Assembly (NCBI RefSeq): GCF_017592555.1
Contig: NZ_JAGFNS010000014.1
Coordinates: 124,001 to 188,000, forward strand
DNA length: 64,000 nucleotides
Reading direction: 5' to 3'
DNA from: Actinoplanes flavus
GTDB lineage: Bacteria; Actinomycetota; Actinomycetes; Mycobacteriales; Micromonosporaceae
Shown: one piece after another, positions 44,534-52,711 of the stretch
Layout: every line of letters starts with the position of its first letter
How positions within the stretch are numbered: the first letter of the stretch is position 1
Position numbers and translations under genes: made by a program
The notes under the pieces: generated by a model
Database searches by the model: none
Told to the model about the DNA's origin: nothing
What the model saw: only the letters and a program-made list of their open reading frames with translations

Positions 44534-45783
44534 TCGGCCGGCTGGCGGGCCGGTACGTCCCGGCCGGGCGCGACGGGCGGATCCTCACCGTCGTCGCCCT
44601 GATCGACTCCACCGGCACCGGCCTCTACCTGGCCGGCGCCACGGTCTTCTTCCTGCGGGCCATGCTGCTCGAACCGGATCAGATCGGGCTCGGCCTGGCG
44701 GTCGCCGGATGCGCCGGGTTCGTGACCACGCTGCCGATGGGCCTGCTCGCCGACCGGATCGGCGCCAAACGCACCCTGATCGGCATGCAGGTGTGGCGGG
44801 CGGCGTGGTTCGCGGCGTTCGCGTTCACCAGCGGCCCGGTGGCGTTCACCCTCATCGCCTCCGCGGTCGCGGTCGCCGAACGGGCCGCCTCGCCGACCAC
44901 CCAGATGCTGGTCGGCGGCACCGCCACCGCCGAGGACCGGACCCGCACCATGGCGGTCATGCGTTCGGTGCGCAACGTCGGCTTCGGGCTGGGCGCGCTG
45001 CTCGCCACCCCGCTGCTGGCACACCACTCGACCTGGGCGTACCGGGGTGTCGTGCTGGCCGACGCGCTCTCCTTCGTCCTGGCCGCGCTGCTGCTGACCC
45101 GGGTCCGCGACGTACGGCCGCCGCGAACCGCCCGCAAACCGGCGCCGCTGCGCTCCCTGTGGGGCTTCCGCGACTGGCGGTATCTGCTGCTCGCGTCGGT
45201 CAACGGACTGCTCACCCTGCACATGACCCTGCTCTCGGTGGCGCTTCCCCTGTGGGCCCTGCGAGCCACCACCGCACCACCGTCGGCGCTTCCGCTGCTG
45301 GTGCTGGTCAACACGGTACTGGCCGTGCTGTTGCAGGTGCCGATGGCCGGAATAGCCCAGCGGCCCGACGGCGCCCTCCGGGCCCTGCGCTACGCCGGGC
45401 TCGCGCTGGCCGTCTGCTGCGCCCTGTTCGCCGCGGCCGCCGGGACCAGCCGCTGGACCGCCGTGGCGGTGCTGCTCGCCGCGGTTCTGGCGCTGACCGC
45501 CGGGGAACTGTGGCAGGCGACCGGCGCATGGGACCTGTCGTACGCCTACGCCCCACCCGACCGCACCGGCGAATACCTGTCGGTGTTCAGCCTCGGCGCC
45601 ACCGTGCAGCAGATCGCCGGCCCCGCGCTCGTCACCTCGCTGATCGTCCCCCACGGCCGCTCCGGCTGGCTGGCCCTGGCCGTGCTCCTCGCCGTCACCG
45701 CCGCGGTCACCGGGCCGGTGGTCCGGATGCTGGCCCGCGACCAGCCCACCGCACCGGCGCGACACGCCACCCGACAAGCCTGA
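44530..45783 (+). CDS. MFS exporter of the ATP-grasp cluster
   Basis: A protein of 417 residues with about 12 membrane spans; the GTG overlaps the preceding stop (GTGA). The MFS cytoplasmic loop GLLADRIGAKRTLIG is near residues 71-85, and a second-half loop reads YAPPDRTGEYLSVFSLGATVQQIAGPAL. It belongs to the drug-efflux type of MFS and is not closely like the EntS-type exporter at 26061. As the last gene of the rightward operon it likely exports the cluster product, and may confer self-resistance. Confidence 0.88.
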   Translation: MIGRLAGRYVPAGRDGRILTVVALIDSTGTGLYLAGATVFFLRAMLLEPDQIGLGLAVAGCAGFVTTLPMGLLADRIGAKRTLIGMQVWRAAWFAAFAFTSGPVAFTLIASAVAVAERAASPTTQMLVGGTATAEDRTRTMAVMRSVRNVGFGLGALLATPLLAHHSTWAYRGVVLADALSFVLAALLLTRVRDVRPPRTARKPAPLRSLWGFRDWRYLLLASVNGLLTLHMTLLSVALPLWALRATTAPPSALPLLVLVNTVLAVLLQVPMAGIAQRPDGALRALRYAGLALAVCCALFAAAAGTSRWTAVAVLLAAVLALTAGELWQATGAWDLSYAYAPPDRTGEYLSVFSLGATVQQIAGPALVTSLIVPHGRSGWLALAVLLAVTAAVTGPVVRMLARDQPTAPARHATRQA

Positions 45784-45790
45784 CCGGTCC

Positions 45791-45860
45791 GGGCCCTCCG
45801 GCCCTGCCCGCGATGCCGTATCGGCGATATCACGGGAGGTGAGGGCGGGACGGCCCGCCA
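45791..45860. repeat. Right copy of the 70-bp flanking repeat, with DosR-like box
   Basis: Matches 37371-37440 at 55 of 70 ungapped positions in the same orientation. It begins with a DosR-like box GGGCCCTCCGGCCCT (45791-45805). It lies between the MFS exporter stop and the ppdK start at 45883, so it is also the likely ppdK promoter. Confidence 0.75.
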
Positions 45861-45882
45861 TCGACGAGGGCGAGGGTACGAG

Positions 45883-48549
45883 ATGTCCCGCTACGTGTAC
45901 GACTTCTTCGAGGGGAACAAGGATCTCCAGGACCTGCTCGGCGGCAAGGGCGCCAACCTGGCGGAGATGACCCGGATGGGGCTGCCGGTGCCGCCCGGGT
46001 TCACCATCACCACCCGCGCCTGCCGGGAGTTCCTGCGTACCGGCGTCCTGCCGGCCGGCCTGTTCGACGAGGTCGAGGAGCACCTGCGGCTGGTCCAGGC
46101 CCGGCTGGGCAAACGTCTCGGCGACCCGGCCGACCCGCTGCTGCTGTCGGTCCGCTCGGGTGGCAGGTTCTCGATGCCCGGGATGATGGAGACGATCCTC
46201 GACATCGGCCTCAACGACGCCACGGTCCTGGGTCTGGCCGCGCACAGCGGGGACGAGCGGTTCGCGTGGGACTCGTACCGGCGGCTCATCCAGATGTTCG
46301 GCAAGACCGTCTTCGGCGTGCCGGGTGAGCAGTTCGAGGCCGAACTCGCCGCCGCCCGGGCCGCCGCCGACGCCGCGACCGACGCCGACCTCGGCGCCGC
46401 CGCGCTACGTGACCTGGTCGCCGCCTACAAGAAGGTGTTCGCGGCGCACACCGGCCGGGATTTCCCGCAGTCACCGCACGATCAGCTGTTCTCGGCGATC
46501 GGCGCGGTCTTCGGGTCGTGGAACGCCGAGCGGGCGGTGCTCTACCGCAGGCAGGAGCGGATCCCGCAGGACCTGGGCACGGCGGTCAACGTGATGGCCA
46601 TGGTCTTCGGCAACCGCGGACCGCACTCCGGCAGTGGGGTGGCGTTCACCCGTGATCCGGCCACCGGGCGGCGCGGCGCCTACGGCGACTACCTGCCCAA
46701 CGCCCAGGGTGAGGACGTCGTGGCCGGTATCCGCAACACCCTGGGCCTGGCCGAACTCGCCGAGATCGACCCGAAGAGCCACGCCCGGCTGCTGTCGATC
46801 ATGCAGAAGCTGGAGCAGCGCTACCGGGACCTGTGCGACATCGAGTTCACCATCGAGGACGGCACCCTCTGGATGTTGCAGACCCGGGTCGGCAAGCGCA
46901 CCCCGGCGGCCGCCTTCGTGATCGCCGCCCAGCTCGTCGAGGAGGGCCTGATCACCCTGGACGAGGCGCTGCTGCGGGTGACCGGCGAACAGCTCGCGAA
47001 GCTGATGTTCCCGAGCTTCGACACGGCGGCCGCCCCGCCGCCGCTGACCACCGGCGTGGCCGCCTCACCCGGCGCCGCCGTCGGCGCGATCGTCTTCGAC
47101 TCGGCGGCGGCCGCCACCGCGAGCGGCCCGGTGATCCTGGTGCGCCGCGAGACCAACCCGGACGACCTGCCCGGCATGATCGCCGCCCAGGGCATCCTGA
47201 CCAGCCGTGGCGGAAAGACGTCGCACGCCGCCGTGGTGGCCCGCGGCATGGGCAAGACCTGCGTCTGCGGCGCCGACGAGCTGGAGGTCGACGCGGCGGC
47301 CGGCACCCTGACCGTGGCCGGCCGGGTGCTGCACGCCGGGGACGTGATCTCGATCGACGGCACCTCCGGACGGGTCTACGCCGGCCCGGTGGCGGTGCAC
47401 CCCTCCCCCGTCGTCCGCTACTTCGAAGGCGAGCTGTCACCGCTCGGCGACCCGCTGCTCGCCGCCGTCCAGCGGCTGATGACGCACGCCGGCCACGTGG
47501 CCCGGCTGGGCGTGCACGCCAACGCCGACACCGGCGCCGACGCCCGCCGCGCCCGCCGCTTCGGCGCGACCGGGATCGGCCTGTGCCGGACCGAGCACAT
47601 GTTCCTCGGCGACCGGCGGGAACTCGTGGAACACCTGATCCTCGCCACCGGCGCCGAGGAACGCGAGGCGGCGCTCGCGGCCCTGCTGCCCCTCCAGCGC
47701 GACGACTTCGTGGAACTGCTCGCGGCGATGGACGGCCGGCCGGTCACCGTGCGACTCATCGACCCGCCACTGCATGAATTCCTGCCACCGCTCGACGAGC
47801 TGACCGCACGGGTGGCCCGAGCCGAGGCGCTCGGGGCCGACCCGGAGAACGACGGCCGGTTGCTGGCCGCGGTCCGCCGCATGCACGAGCAGAACCCGAT
47901 GCTCGGGCTGCGCGGCGTCCGCCTCGGCCTCGTCGTGCCCGGTCTCTTCGCGATGCAGGTCCGCGCGGTCGCCGAGGCCGCCGCGCTGCGGCTCGCCGCG
48001 GGCGGCGACCCGCGCCCGGAGATCATGGTTCCGCTGGTCGGCGCGGTTCAGGAGCTTGAGATCGTACGCGCGGAGGCCGGCCGGGTCCTGGCGGACGTGC
48101 CCGGCGCCCCACCGATCCCGATCGGCACCATGATCGAGGTCCCGCGGGCTGCCCTGACCGCACACCAGATCGCGATCAGCGCCGACTTCTTCTCCTTCGG
48201 CACCAACGACCTGACCCAGATGACCTGGGGATTCTCGCGTGACGACGTGGAAAGCGCGTTCTTCGGCCGCTACCTGGACCTGGGCGTCTTCGGCGTCTCC
48301 CCCTTCGAGACCCTGGACCGCCTCGGCGTCGGCGAACTGGTGCGCACCGCCGTCGAACGCGGCCGCGCCGCCCGGCCCGGCCTGCCCACCGGCGTCTGCG
48401 GTGAGCACGGCGGCGACCCCGCCTCCATCCGCTTCTTCCACGACGCCGGGCTCACCTACGTGTCCTGCTCCCCGTTCCGGGTGCCGGTGGCCCGCCTGGA
48501 GGCCGGCCGCGCCGCGGTGGACACCGGCGCGGTCTCCGACACCCGTTAG
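45883..48549 (+). CDS. ppdK: Pyruvate, phosphate dikinase
   Basis: A protein of 888 residues, full length for PPDK. The N-terminal nucleotide-binding part begins YVYDFFEGNKDLQDLLGGKGANLAEMTRMGLPVPPGFTI. The swivelling phosphohistidine domain has GGKTSHAAVVARGMGK with His448. The C-terminal pyruvate-binding barrel ends with GVCGEHGGDP and its acid/base Cys839. It interconverts pyruvate + ATP + Pi and PEP + AMP + PPi in the cytoplasm, useful when ATP must be spared. A DosR-like box about 80 bp upstream and the nearby USP, CBS and nitroreductase genes suggest it belongs to a hypoxia/dormancy regulon. Confidence 0.96.
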   Translation: MSRYVYDFFEGNKDLQDLLGGKGANLAEMTRMGLPVPPGFTITTRACREFLRTGVLPAGLFDEVEEHLRLVQARLGKRLGDPADPLLLSVRSGGRFSMPGMMETILDIGLNDATVLGLAAHSGDERFAWDSYRRLIQMFGKTVFGVPGEQFEAELAAARAAADAATDADLGAAALRDLVAAYKKVFAAHTGRDFPQSPHDQLFSAIGAVFGSWNAERAVLYRRQERIPQDLGTAVNVMAMVFGNRGPHSGSGVAFTRDPATGRRGAYGDYLPNAQGEDVVAGIRNTLGLAELAEIDPKSHARLLSIMQKLEQRYRDLCDIEFTIEDGTLWMLQTRVGKRTPAAAFVIAAQLVEEGLITLDEALLRVTGEQLAKLMFPSFDTAAAPPPLTTGVAASPGAAVGAIVFDSAAAATASGPVILVRRETNPDDLPGMIAAQGILTSRGGKTSHAAVVARGMGKTCVCGADELEVDAAAGTLTVAGRVLHAGDVISIDGTSGRVYAGPVAVHPSPVVRYFEGELSPLGDPLLAAVQRLMTHAGHVARLGVHANADTGADARRARRFGATGIGLCRTEHMFLGDRRELVEHLILATGAEEREAALAALLPLQRDDFVELLAAMDGRPVTVRLIDPPLHEFLPPLDELTARVARAEALGADPENDGRLLAAVRRMHEQNPMLGLRGVRLGLVVPGLFAMQVRAVAEAAALRLAAGGDPRPEIMVPLVGAVQELEIVRAEAGRVLADVPGAPPIPIGTMIEVPRAALTAHQIAISADFFSFGTNDLTQMTWGFSRDDVESAFFGRYLDLGVFGVSPFETLDRLGVGELVRTAVERGRAARPGLPTGVCGEHGGDPASIRFFHDAGLTYVSCSPFRVPVARLEAGRAAVDTGAVSDTR

Positions 48550-48576
48550 CGTCTCACCCGTACCAGAAAAGGATTC

Positions 48577-49218
48577 TCAGACGGCGGAGCGGAGGCCCAG
48601 ACGCGGCGGGGTGGCCGGGAGCAGGTCGGCGGCCTCGGCGGAGACGGTGACCACGACGCAGCCGGAGCGGCGGGTGACCATGGCCGTGGCGCCGAGCAGG
48701 CGGGCGGCGCGCACCAGCACCGCGGCGATCTCCTGGTCGCGGACCGTCACCCAGATCAGATCCCGCCGGCGGCGTTGGCCGGCGGCCAGCAGCGCGGCCC
48801 GCCACGCGGCCTGCGCCAGCGCGAGCCGCTGCGCGTGCCGGGGCGACGACGCGCCGAGCGAGGTGGAGTCGAGGAGGGCCTGGCGACCCTGCCGCCAGGC
48901 CGTCTCGAGCATCCGGCTGGTGGCCAGACGCTGGGTTTCCTGTACGAGCACCCGCTGCACCTGGTATCGGCGGCGCCCCCCGCCTGACCAGGTCTCCCGT
49001 GCAGCGGCGCATCCCAGGTCGGTGAGCAGGAAGGCGAGCCGGTCGGCCGCCTCCGCGCGGTCGAACTCCGCCAGGGCCTCACCGGACCGCGGGACCGGCC
49101 TCAGCGGCGACGGCCGCTGCGGGCGGGCCGTGTCGACGCATTCCACGAGGCAGGCCGATTCGAAGGCGGCGGGCAGCGCACGTGCGAGTACGACCGTGCG
49201 TGTCGTCGTCTGGTCCAT
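48577..49218 (-). CDS. WhiA N-domain-like protein without HTH (tentative)
   Basis: A protein of 213 residues; ATG 49218 with AGGGAGAAG upstream. I see no clear catalytic motif. The segments RRRYQVQRVLVQETQRLATSRMLE, AQAAWRAALLAAG and a tail of the form AAVLVRAARLLGATAMVTRR-x-VVVTVSAEAADLL follow the order found in the LAGLIDADG-like N-domain of the sporulation regulator WhiA. If so, it is a diverged stand-alone paralogue that lacks the C-terminal helix-turn-helix. This is a pattern-based inference; otherwise it is a conserved actinobacterial hypothetical protein. It is divergent from the TAXI receptor gene. Confidence 0.5.
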   Translation of the reverse strand: MDQTTTRTVVLARALPAAFESACLVECVDTARPQRPSPLRPVPRSGEALAEFDRAEAADRLAFLLTDLGCAAARETWSGGGRRRYQVQRVLVQETQRLATSRMLETAWRQGRQALLDSTSLGASSPRHAQRLALAQAAWRAALLAAGQRRRRDLIWVTVRDQEIAAVLVRAARLLGATAMVTRRSGCVVVTVSAEAADLLPATPPRLGLRSAV

Positions 49219-49290
49219 CGGCTTCTCCCTCCCGCGGTTATCCGACACCGTGGCCGATCCGCCCGTTCGGCCGGTACTCCCCCGGCGAAG

Positions 49291-49306
49291 ACTTGAGGGA
49301 AACTTG
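49291..49306 (+). promoter_or_regulatory. 11-bp-spaced direct repeat (OmpR-type regulator site candidate)
   Basis: ACTTG occurs at 49291 and again at 49302, 11 bp apart (ACTTGAGGGAAACTTG), upstream of the TAXI receptor gene. This spacing is typical of winged-helix response regulator sites. An OmpR-type regulator is encoded at 60904-61563, but no link is shown. Confidence 0.35.
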
Positions 49307-49339
49307 CGCGGACCCCGCTCTCCCGCGTAGGGAATCAAG

Positions 49340-50269
49340 GTGCCTCTCCGTAGCAGCCGACGCGCGACACTCGCCGGGCTGCTCGCGCTCCTGGTGGTCA
49401 CTGCCTGTGACGATGGCGCGACGCAGGATCGGCGGGTGCGGATCGCCACCGGCAGCCCGACGGCGGTCTACCACGCGATCGGCACCGCGCTGGCCGGCGT
49501 CGTCGAGCGGGAGCTGCCGGGCGCCGACGCGGAGGTGCTGGTCACGGCGGCGTCGGCGGAGAACGTCGAGAAGGTGTCGCGGGGCACCGCCGAGATCGGC
49601 TTCACCCAGGCGGATGTCCTGGTCACCGGTGGGGCGCCGGCTCCGACGGTGGTCGCTCTGGCCCGGGTGTACGACGATCTGCTGCACCTGGTGGTCCGCG
49701 CGGACAGCCCGATCGCGACCCTGGAGGGCCTCAAGGGCAAGCGGGTGTCGGTGGGCGCCCGCGGCTCGGGCACGACCGTGACGGTGGACCGGTTGCTGTC
49801 GGTGGCGGGCATGTCGCACGCGATGTACCGGCGGCAGCTCAGCCTGGACGACTCGATCCGCGCGCTGCGCGACGGCGAGATCGACGCGTTCTTCTTCTCC
49901 GGCGGGCTGCCGGTCACCGGGATCAAGCAGCTCGGCGCCGAAGTGGGCATCCGGGTGGTGGACCTGTCGAAGTGGGCGGGCGATCTGCGGCGCGCGTACA
50001 GCGACGTGTACGTGGTGCGGGACGTGCCGACGTCGGCCTATTCGGTGCCGCCGGTCGCCACCATCGCGGTGCCGAACCTGCTGGTCGCCTCCGAGTCGAT
50101 GCCGGAGGACCTGGCGTACGAGCTGACCCGGCTGCTGATGGAGCGGCGTGAGGTGCTGGCGTCGGCGCACCCGGCGGCCGAACGGCTGGACCCGCGGACC
50201 GCGATCTCCACCCTGCCGGTGCCGCTGCATCCGGGCGCGGCCCGCTACTACCGGTCGGTCAAACCCTGA
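49340..50269 (+). CDS. TAXI-family TRAP solute-receptor lipoprotein
   Basis: A protein of 309 residues, GTG start. Basic N-terminus, hydrophobic stretch and lipobox VTAC with Cys23, so an exported lipoprotein. The mature part has TAXI features: RVRIATGSPTAVYHAIGTALAGVVE, SAENVEKVSRGTAEIGFTQADV, LKGKRVSVGARGSGTTVTVDRLL and DGEIDAFFFSGG. TAXI receptors normally deliver organic acids such as glutamate or 2-oxoglutarate to a fused DctQM permease. No permease gene is adjacent in the window, so it may work with a distant transporter or as a sensor. Ligand unknown. Confidence 0.88.
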   Translation: MPLRSSRRATLAGLLALLVVTACDDGATQDRRVRIATGSPTAVYHAIGTALAGVVERELPGADAEVLVTAASAENVEKVSRGTAEIGFTQADVLVTGGAPAPTVVALARVYDDLLHLVVRADSPIATLEGLKGKRVSVGARGSGTTVTVDRLLSVAGMSHAMYRRQLSLDDSIRALRDGEIDAFFFSGGLPVTGIKQLGAEVGIRVVDLSKWAGDLRRAYSDVYVVRDVPTSAYSVPPVATIAVPNLLVASESMPEDLAYELTRLLMERREVLASAHPAAERLDPRTAISTLPVPLHPGAARYYRSVKP

Positions 50270-50315
50270 CCCTGTTCGCCGACAGTGAACGGCGGAAGAT
50301 CCTCCGGGCCGGTGA

Positions 50316-50338
50316 AGTTGAGTCCGTCGTACTCAACT
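50316..50338 (+). promoter_or_regulatory. HAIR-like element (HspR operator) upstream of lon
   Basis: A perfect inverted repeat AGTTGAGT-N7-ACTCAACT, close to the HAIR consensus CTTGAGT-N7-ACTCAAG. It sits 15 bp before the lon start codon. HspR control of lon is established in Streptomyces, so the site fits heat-shock regulation. Confidence 0.85.
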
Positions 50339-50352
50339 CCCCGGAGGTAAAC

Positions 50353-52662
50353 GTGACCGGCAAGCGACTTCCTGTGCTGTTCCTCGACGACGTCGTCCTG
50401 CTTCCGGGCATGGTGGTCCCGGTCGTCCTCGACGAGGCCGCCCAGGCCGCCGTCGACGCGGCCCGCACCTCGGCCGGCTCCGAGCTGCTGATCGCCCCGC
50501 GACTGGAGGACCGGTACGCCTCGTACGGCGTGGTGGCCGCCGTCGAGCAGGTCGGCAGATTCCGCGGCGGCTCCCCGGCCGCCGTCCTGCGCACCGGCAC
50601 CCGGGCCCGCATCGGCAGCGGCGTGACCGGTCCCGGCGCGGCCCTGTGGGTGGAGGCCGAGCCCGTCCCGGCCGGCGCACCGGGCCCGCAGGTGCGGGAG
50701 CTGGCGGACGCGTACAAGAAACTGGTCGTCTCGGTGTTGCAGCGCCGCGAGGCGTGGCAGGTGATCGACTCGGTCAGCGCCATCGACGACCCCAGCGATC
50801 TGGCCGACACCGCCGGCTGGGCGCCCTATCTGTCCAACGACCGCAAGCGGGAGCTGCTCGAGACGCCCGACGTCGAGGCCCGGCTGCGGCTGCTGATCGA
50901 GTGGACCAAGGACTTCCTGGCCGAATCCGAGGTCAACGAGACGATCGAGAAGGACGTCCGGGAGAACGTCGAGAAGCGCAACCGCGAGTACCTGCTGCGC
51001 GAGCAGCTCAAGGCGATCCGCAAGGAGCTCGGCGAGGGCGAGGCGGACGGCACCGGCGACTACCGGGCCCGGATCGAGGCCGCGGACCTGCCGGAGCCGG
51101 TACGCGAGGCCGCGCTGACCGAGGCCGGCAAGCTGGAACGCGCCGGTGACCAGAACCCGGAAGCCTCCTGGATCCGGACATGGCTCGACACGGTACTGGA
51201 CCTGCCGTGGAACGCCCGTACCACCGACAGCACCGACCTGGCGGCGGCCCGGGCCGTCCTCGACGCCGACCACCACGGTCTGGACGAGGTCAAGGACCGG
51301 ATCGTCGAATACCTCGGCGTCCGCGCCCGGCGCGAGTCCCGTGGCCTGGCGACGGCCGGCGGCCGCGGCTCCGGAGCGGTGATCCTGCTGGCCGGCCCGC
51401 CCGGGGTCGGCAAGACGTCGCTGGGCGAGTCGGTGGCCCGCACGCTGGGCCGTAGGTTCGTCCGGGTCGCCCTGGGCGGGGTCCGCGACGAGGCGGAGAT
51501 CCGCGGCCACCGGCGGACGTACGTCGGCGCGCTGCCCGGCCGCATCGTCCGGGCGATCCGGGAGGCCGGTTCGATGAACCCGGTCGTGCTGCTCGACGAG
51601 GTGGACAAGGTCGGCAGCGACTACCGCGGCGACCCGGCCGCCGCCCTGCTGGAGGTCCTCGACCCGGCGCAGAACCACACGTTCCGCGACCACTACCTGG
51701 ACCTCGACCTGGACCTGTCGGACGTGCTGTTCATCGCCACCGCCAACGTGCTGGAGACGATCCCGCAGGCGCTGTTCGACCGGATGGAGCTGATCGCCAT
51801 CGACGGCTACACCGCGAACGACAAGGTGGCCATCGCCCGCGACCATCTGGTGCCCCGCCAGTTGGAACGCGCCGCCCTCTCGCCCGGCGAGGTGACCGTC
51901 ACCGAGGCGGCGCTGCGCGAGATCGCCGCCGATTACACCCGCGAGGCGGGCGTACGGTCGTTCGAGCGCCTGCTCGCGAAGGCGTTCCGCAAGGTGTCCC
52001 TGGGGGAACTGCCGGCCACCATCGACGCCGGTGACCTCCGGGACCTGATCGGCCGTCCCCGGTTCACGCCGGAGTCGGGCGAGCGCACCGCGGTCCCCGG
52101 CGTGGCCACCGGACTGGCGGTCACCGGGATGGGAGGCGACGTCCTCTACATCGAGGCGTCGCTGCTGCCCGGCAACACCGGCGGGCTGTCGGTGACCGGC
52201 CAGCTCGGCGACGTGATGAGGGAGTCCGCGCAGATCGCCCTCTCCTGGGTCCGGGCGCACGCCGGTGAGCTGGGCATCTCGCCGGAGCAGCTGGACCACC
52301 CGATCCACCTGCACGTGCCGGCCGGCGCGGTGCCCAAGGACGGGCCGTCGGCGGGCGTCACCATGACGACCGCGCTGGTGTCGCTGCTGCTGGGCCGCAA
52401 CGTGCGCGCGGAGGTGGGGATGACCGGCGAGGTGTCGCTGACCGGCCGGGTGCTGCCGATCGGCGGGGTGAAGCAGAAGCTGCTCGCCGCCCAGCGGGCC
52501 GGGCTCACCGAGGTGTACCTGCCCGCCCGCAACGAGCCGGATCTCGACGACGTCCCGGCCGACGTGCGGGCGGCGCTGACCGTGCACATCGTCTCCGACG
52601 TACGGGAGATCCTGCGCACCGCCCTGGAGCCGGTGGGCGCCGACACGGTGGCGGTGGCCTGA
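50353..52662 (+). CDS. lon: ATP-dependent Lon protease
   Basis: A protein of 769 residues, GTG start with GGAGG five bases upstream. The N-terminal substrate-binding domain starts LPVLFLDDVVLLPGMVVPVVL. The AAA+ module has Walker A GPPGVGKTS at about residue 348 and Walker B NPVVLLDEVDKV. The C-terminal serine protease domain has the PKDGPSAG motif with Ser666 and the catalytic Lys in GGVKQK. It degrades misfolded and regulatory proteins in the cytoplasm. A HAIR-like element just upstream indicates HspR heat-shock control. A bidirectional terminator follows. Confidence 0.96.
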   Translation: MTGKRLPVLFLDDVVLLPGMVVPVVLDEAAQAAVDAARTSAGSELLIAPRLEDRYASYGVVAAVEQVGRFRGGSPAAVLRTGTRARIGSGVTGPGAALWVEAEPVPAGAPGPQVRELADAYKKLVVSVLQRREAWQVIDSVSAIDDPSDLADTAGWAPYLSNDRKRELLETPDVEARLRLLIEWTKDFLAESEVNETIEKDVRENVEKRNREYLLREQLKAIRKELGEGEADGTGDYRARIEAADLPEPVREAALTEAGKLERAGDQNPEASWIRTWLDTVLDLPWNARTTDSTDLAAARAVLDADHHGLDEVKDRIVEYLGVRARRESRGLATAGGRGSGAVILLAGPPGVGKTSLGESVARTLGRRFVRVALGGVRDEAEIRGHRRTYVGALPGRIVRAIREAGSMNPVVLLDEVDKVGSDYRGDPAAALLEVLDPAQNHTFRDHYLDLDLDLSDVLFIATANVLETIPQALFDRMELIAIDGYTANDKVAIARDHLVPRQLERAALSPGEVTVTEAALREIAADYTREAGVRSFERLLAKAFRKVSLGELPATIDAGDLRDLIGRPRFTPESGERTAVPGVATGLAVTGMGGDVLYIEASLLPGNTGGLSVTGQLGDVMRESAQIALSWVRAHAGELGISPEQLDHPIHLHVPAGAVPKDGPSAGVTMTTALVSLLLGRNVRAEVGMTGEVSLTGRVLPIGGVKQKLLAAQRAGLTEVYLPARNEPDLDDVPADVRAALTVHIVSDVREILRTALEPVGADTVAVA

Positions 52663-52668
52663 GCCGCG

Positions 52669-52703
52669 CCGGCCGATCCCGTCGCGGTGACGGGATCGGC
52701 CGG
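52669..52703. terminator. Bidirectional terminator between lon and the protease gene
   Basis: A perfect 15-bp stem CCGGCCGATCCCGTC / GACGGGATCGGCCGG with a 5-base loop. It lies 7 bp after the lon stop and 9 bp from the stop of the convergent protease gene, so it can serve both. Confidence 0.85.
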
Positions 52704-52711
52704 TCGTCAGG

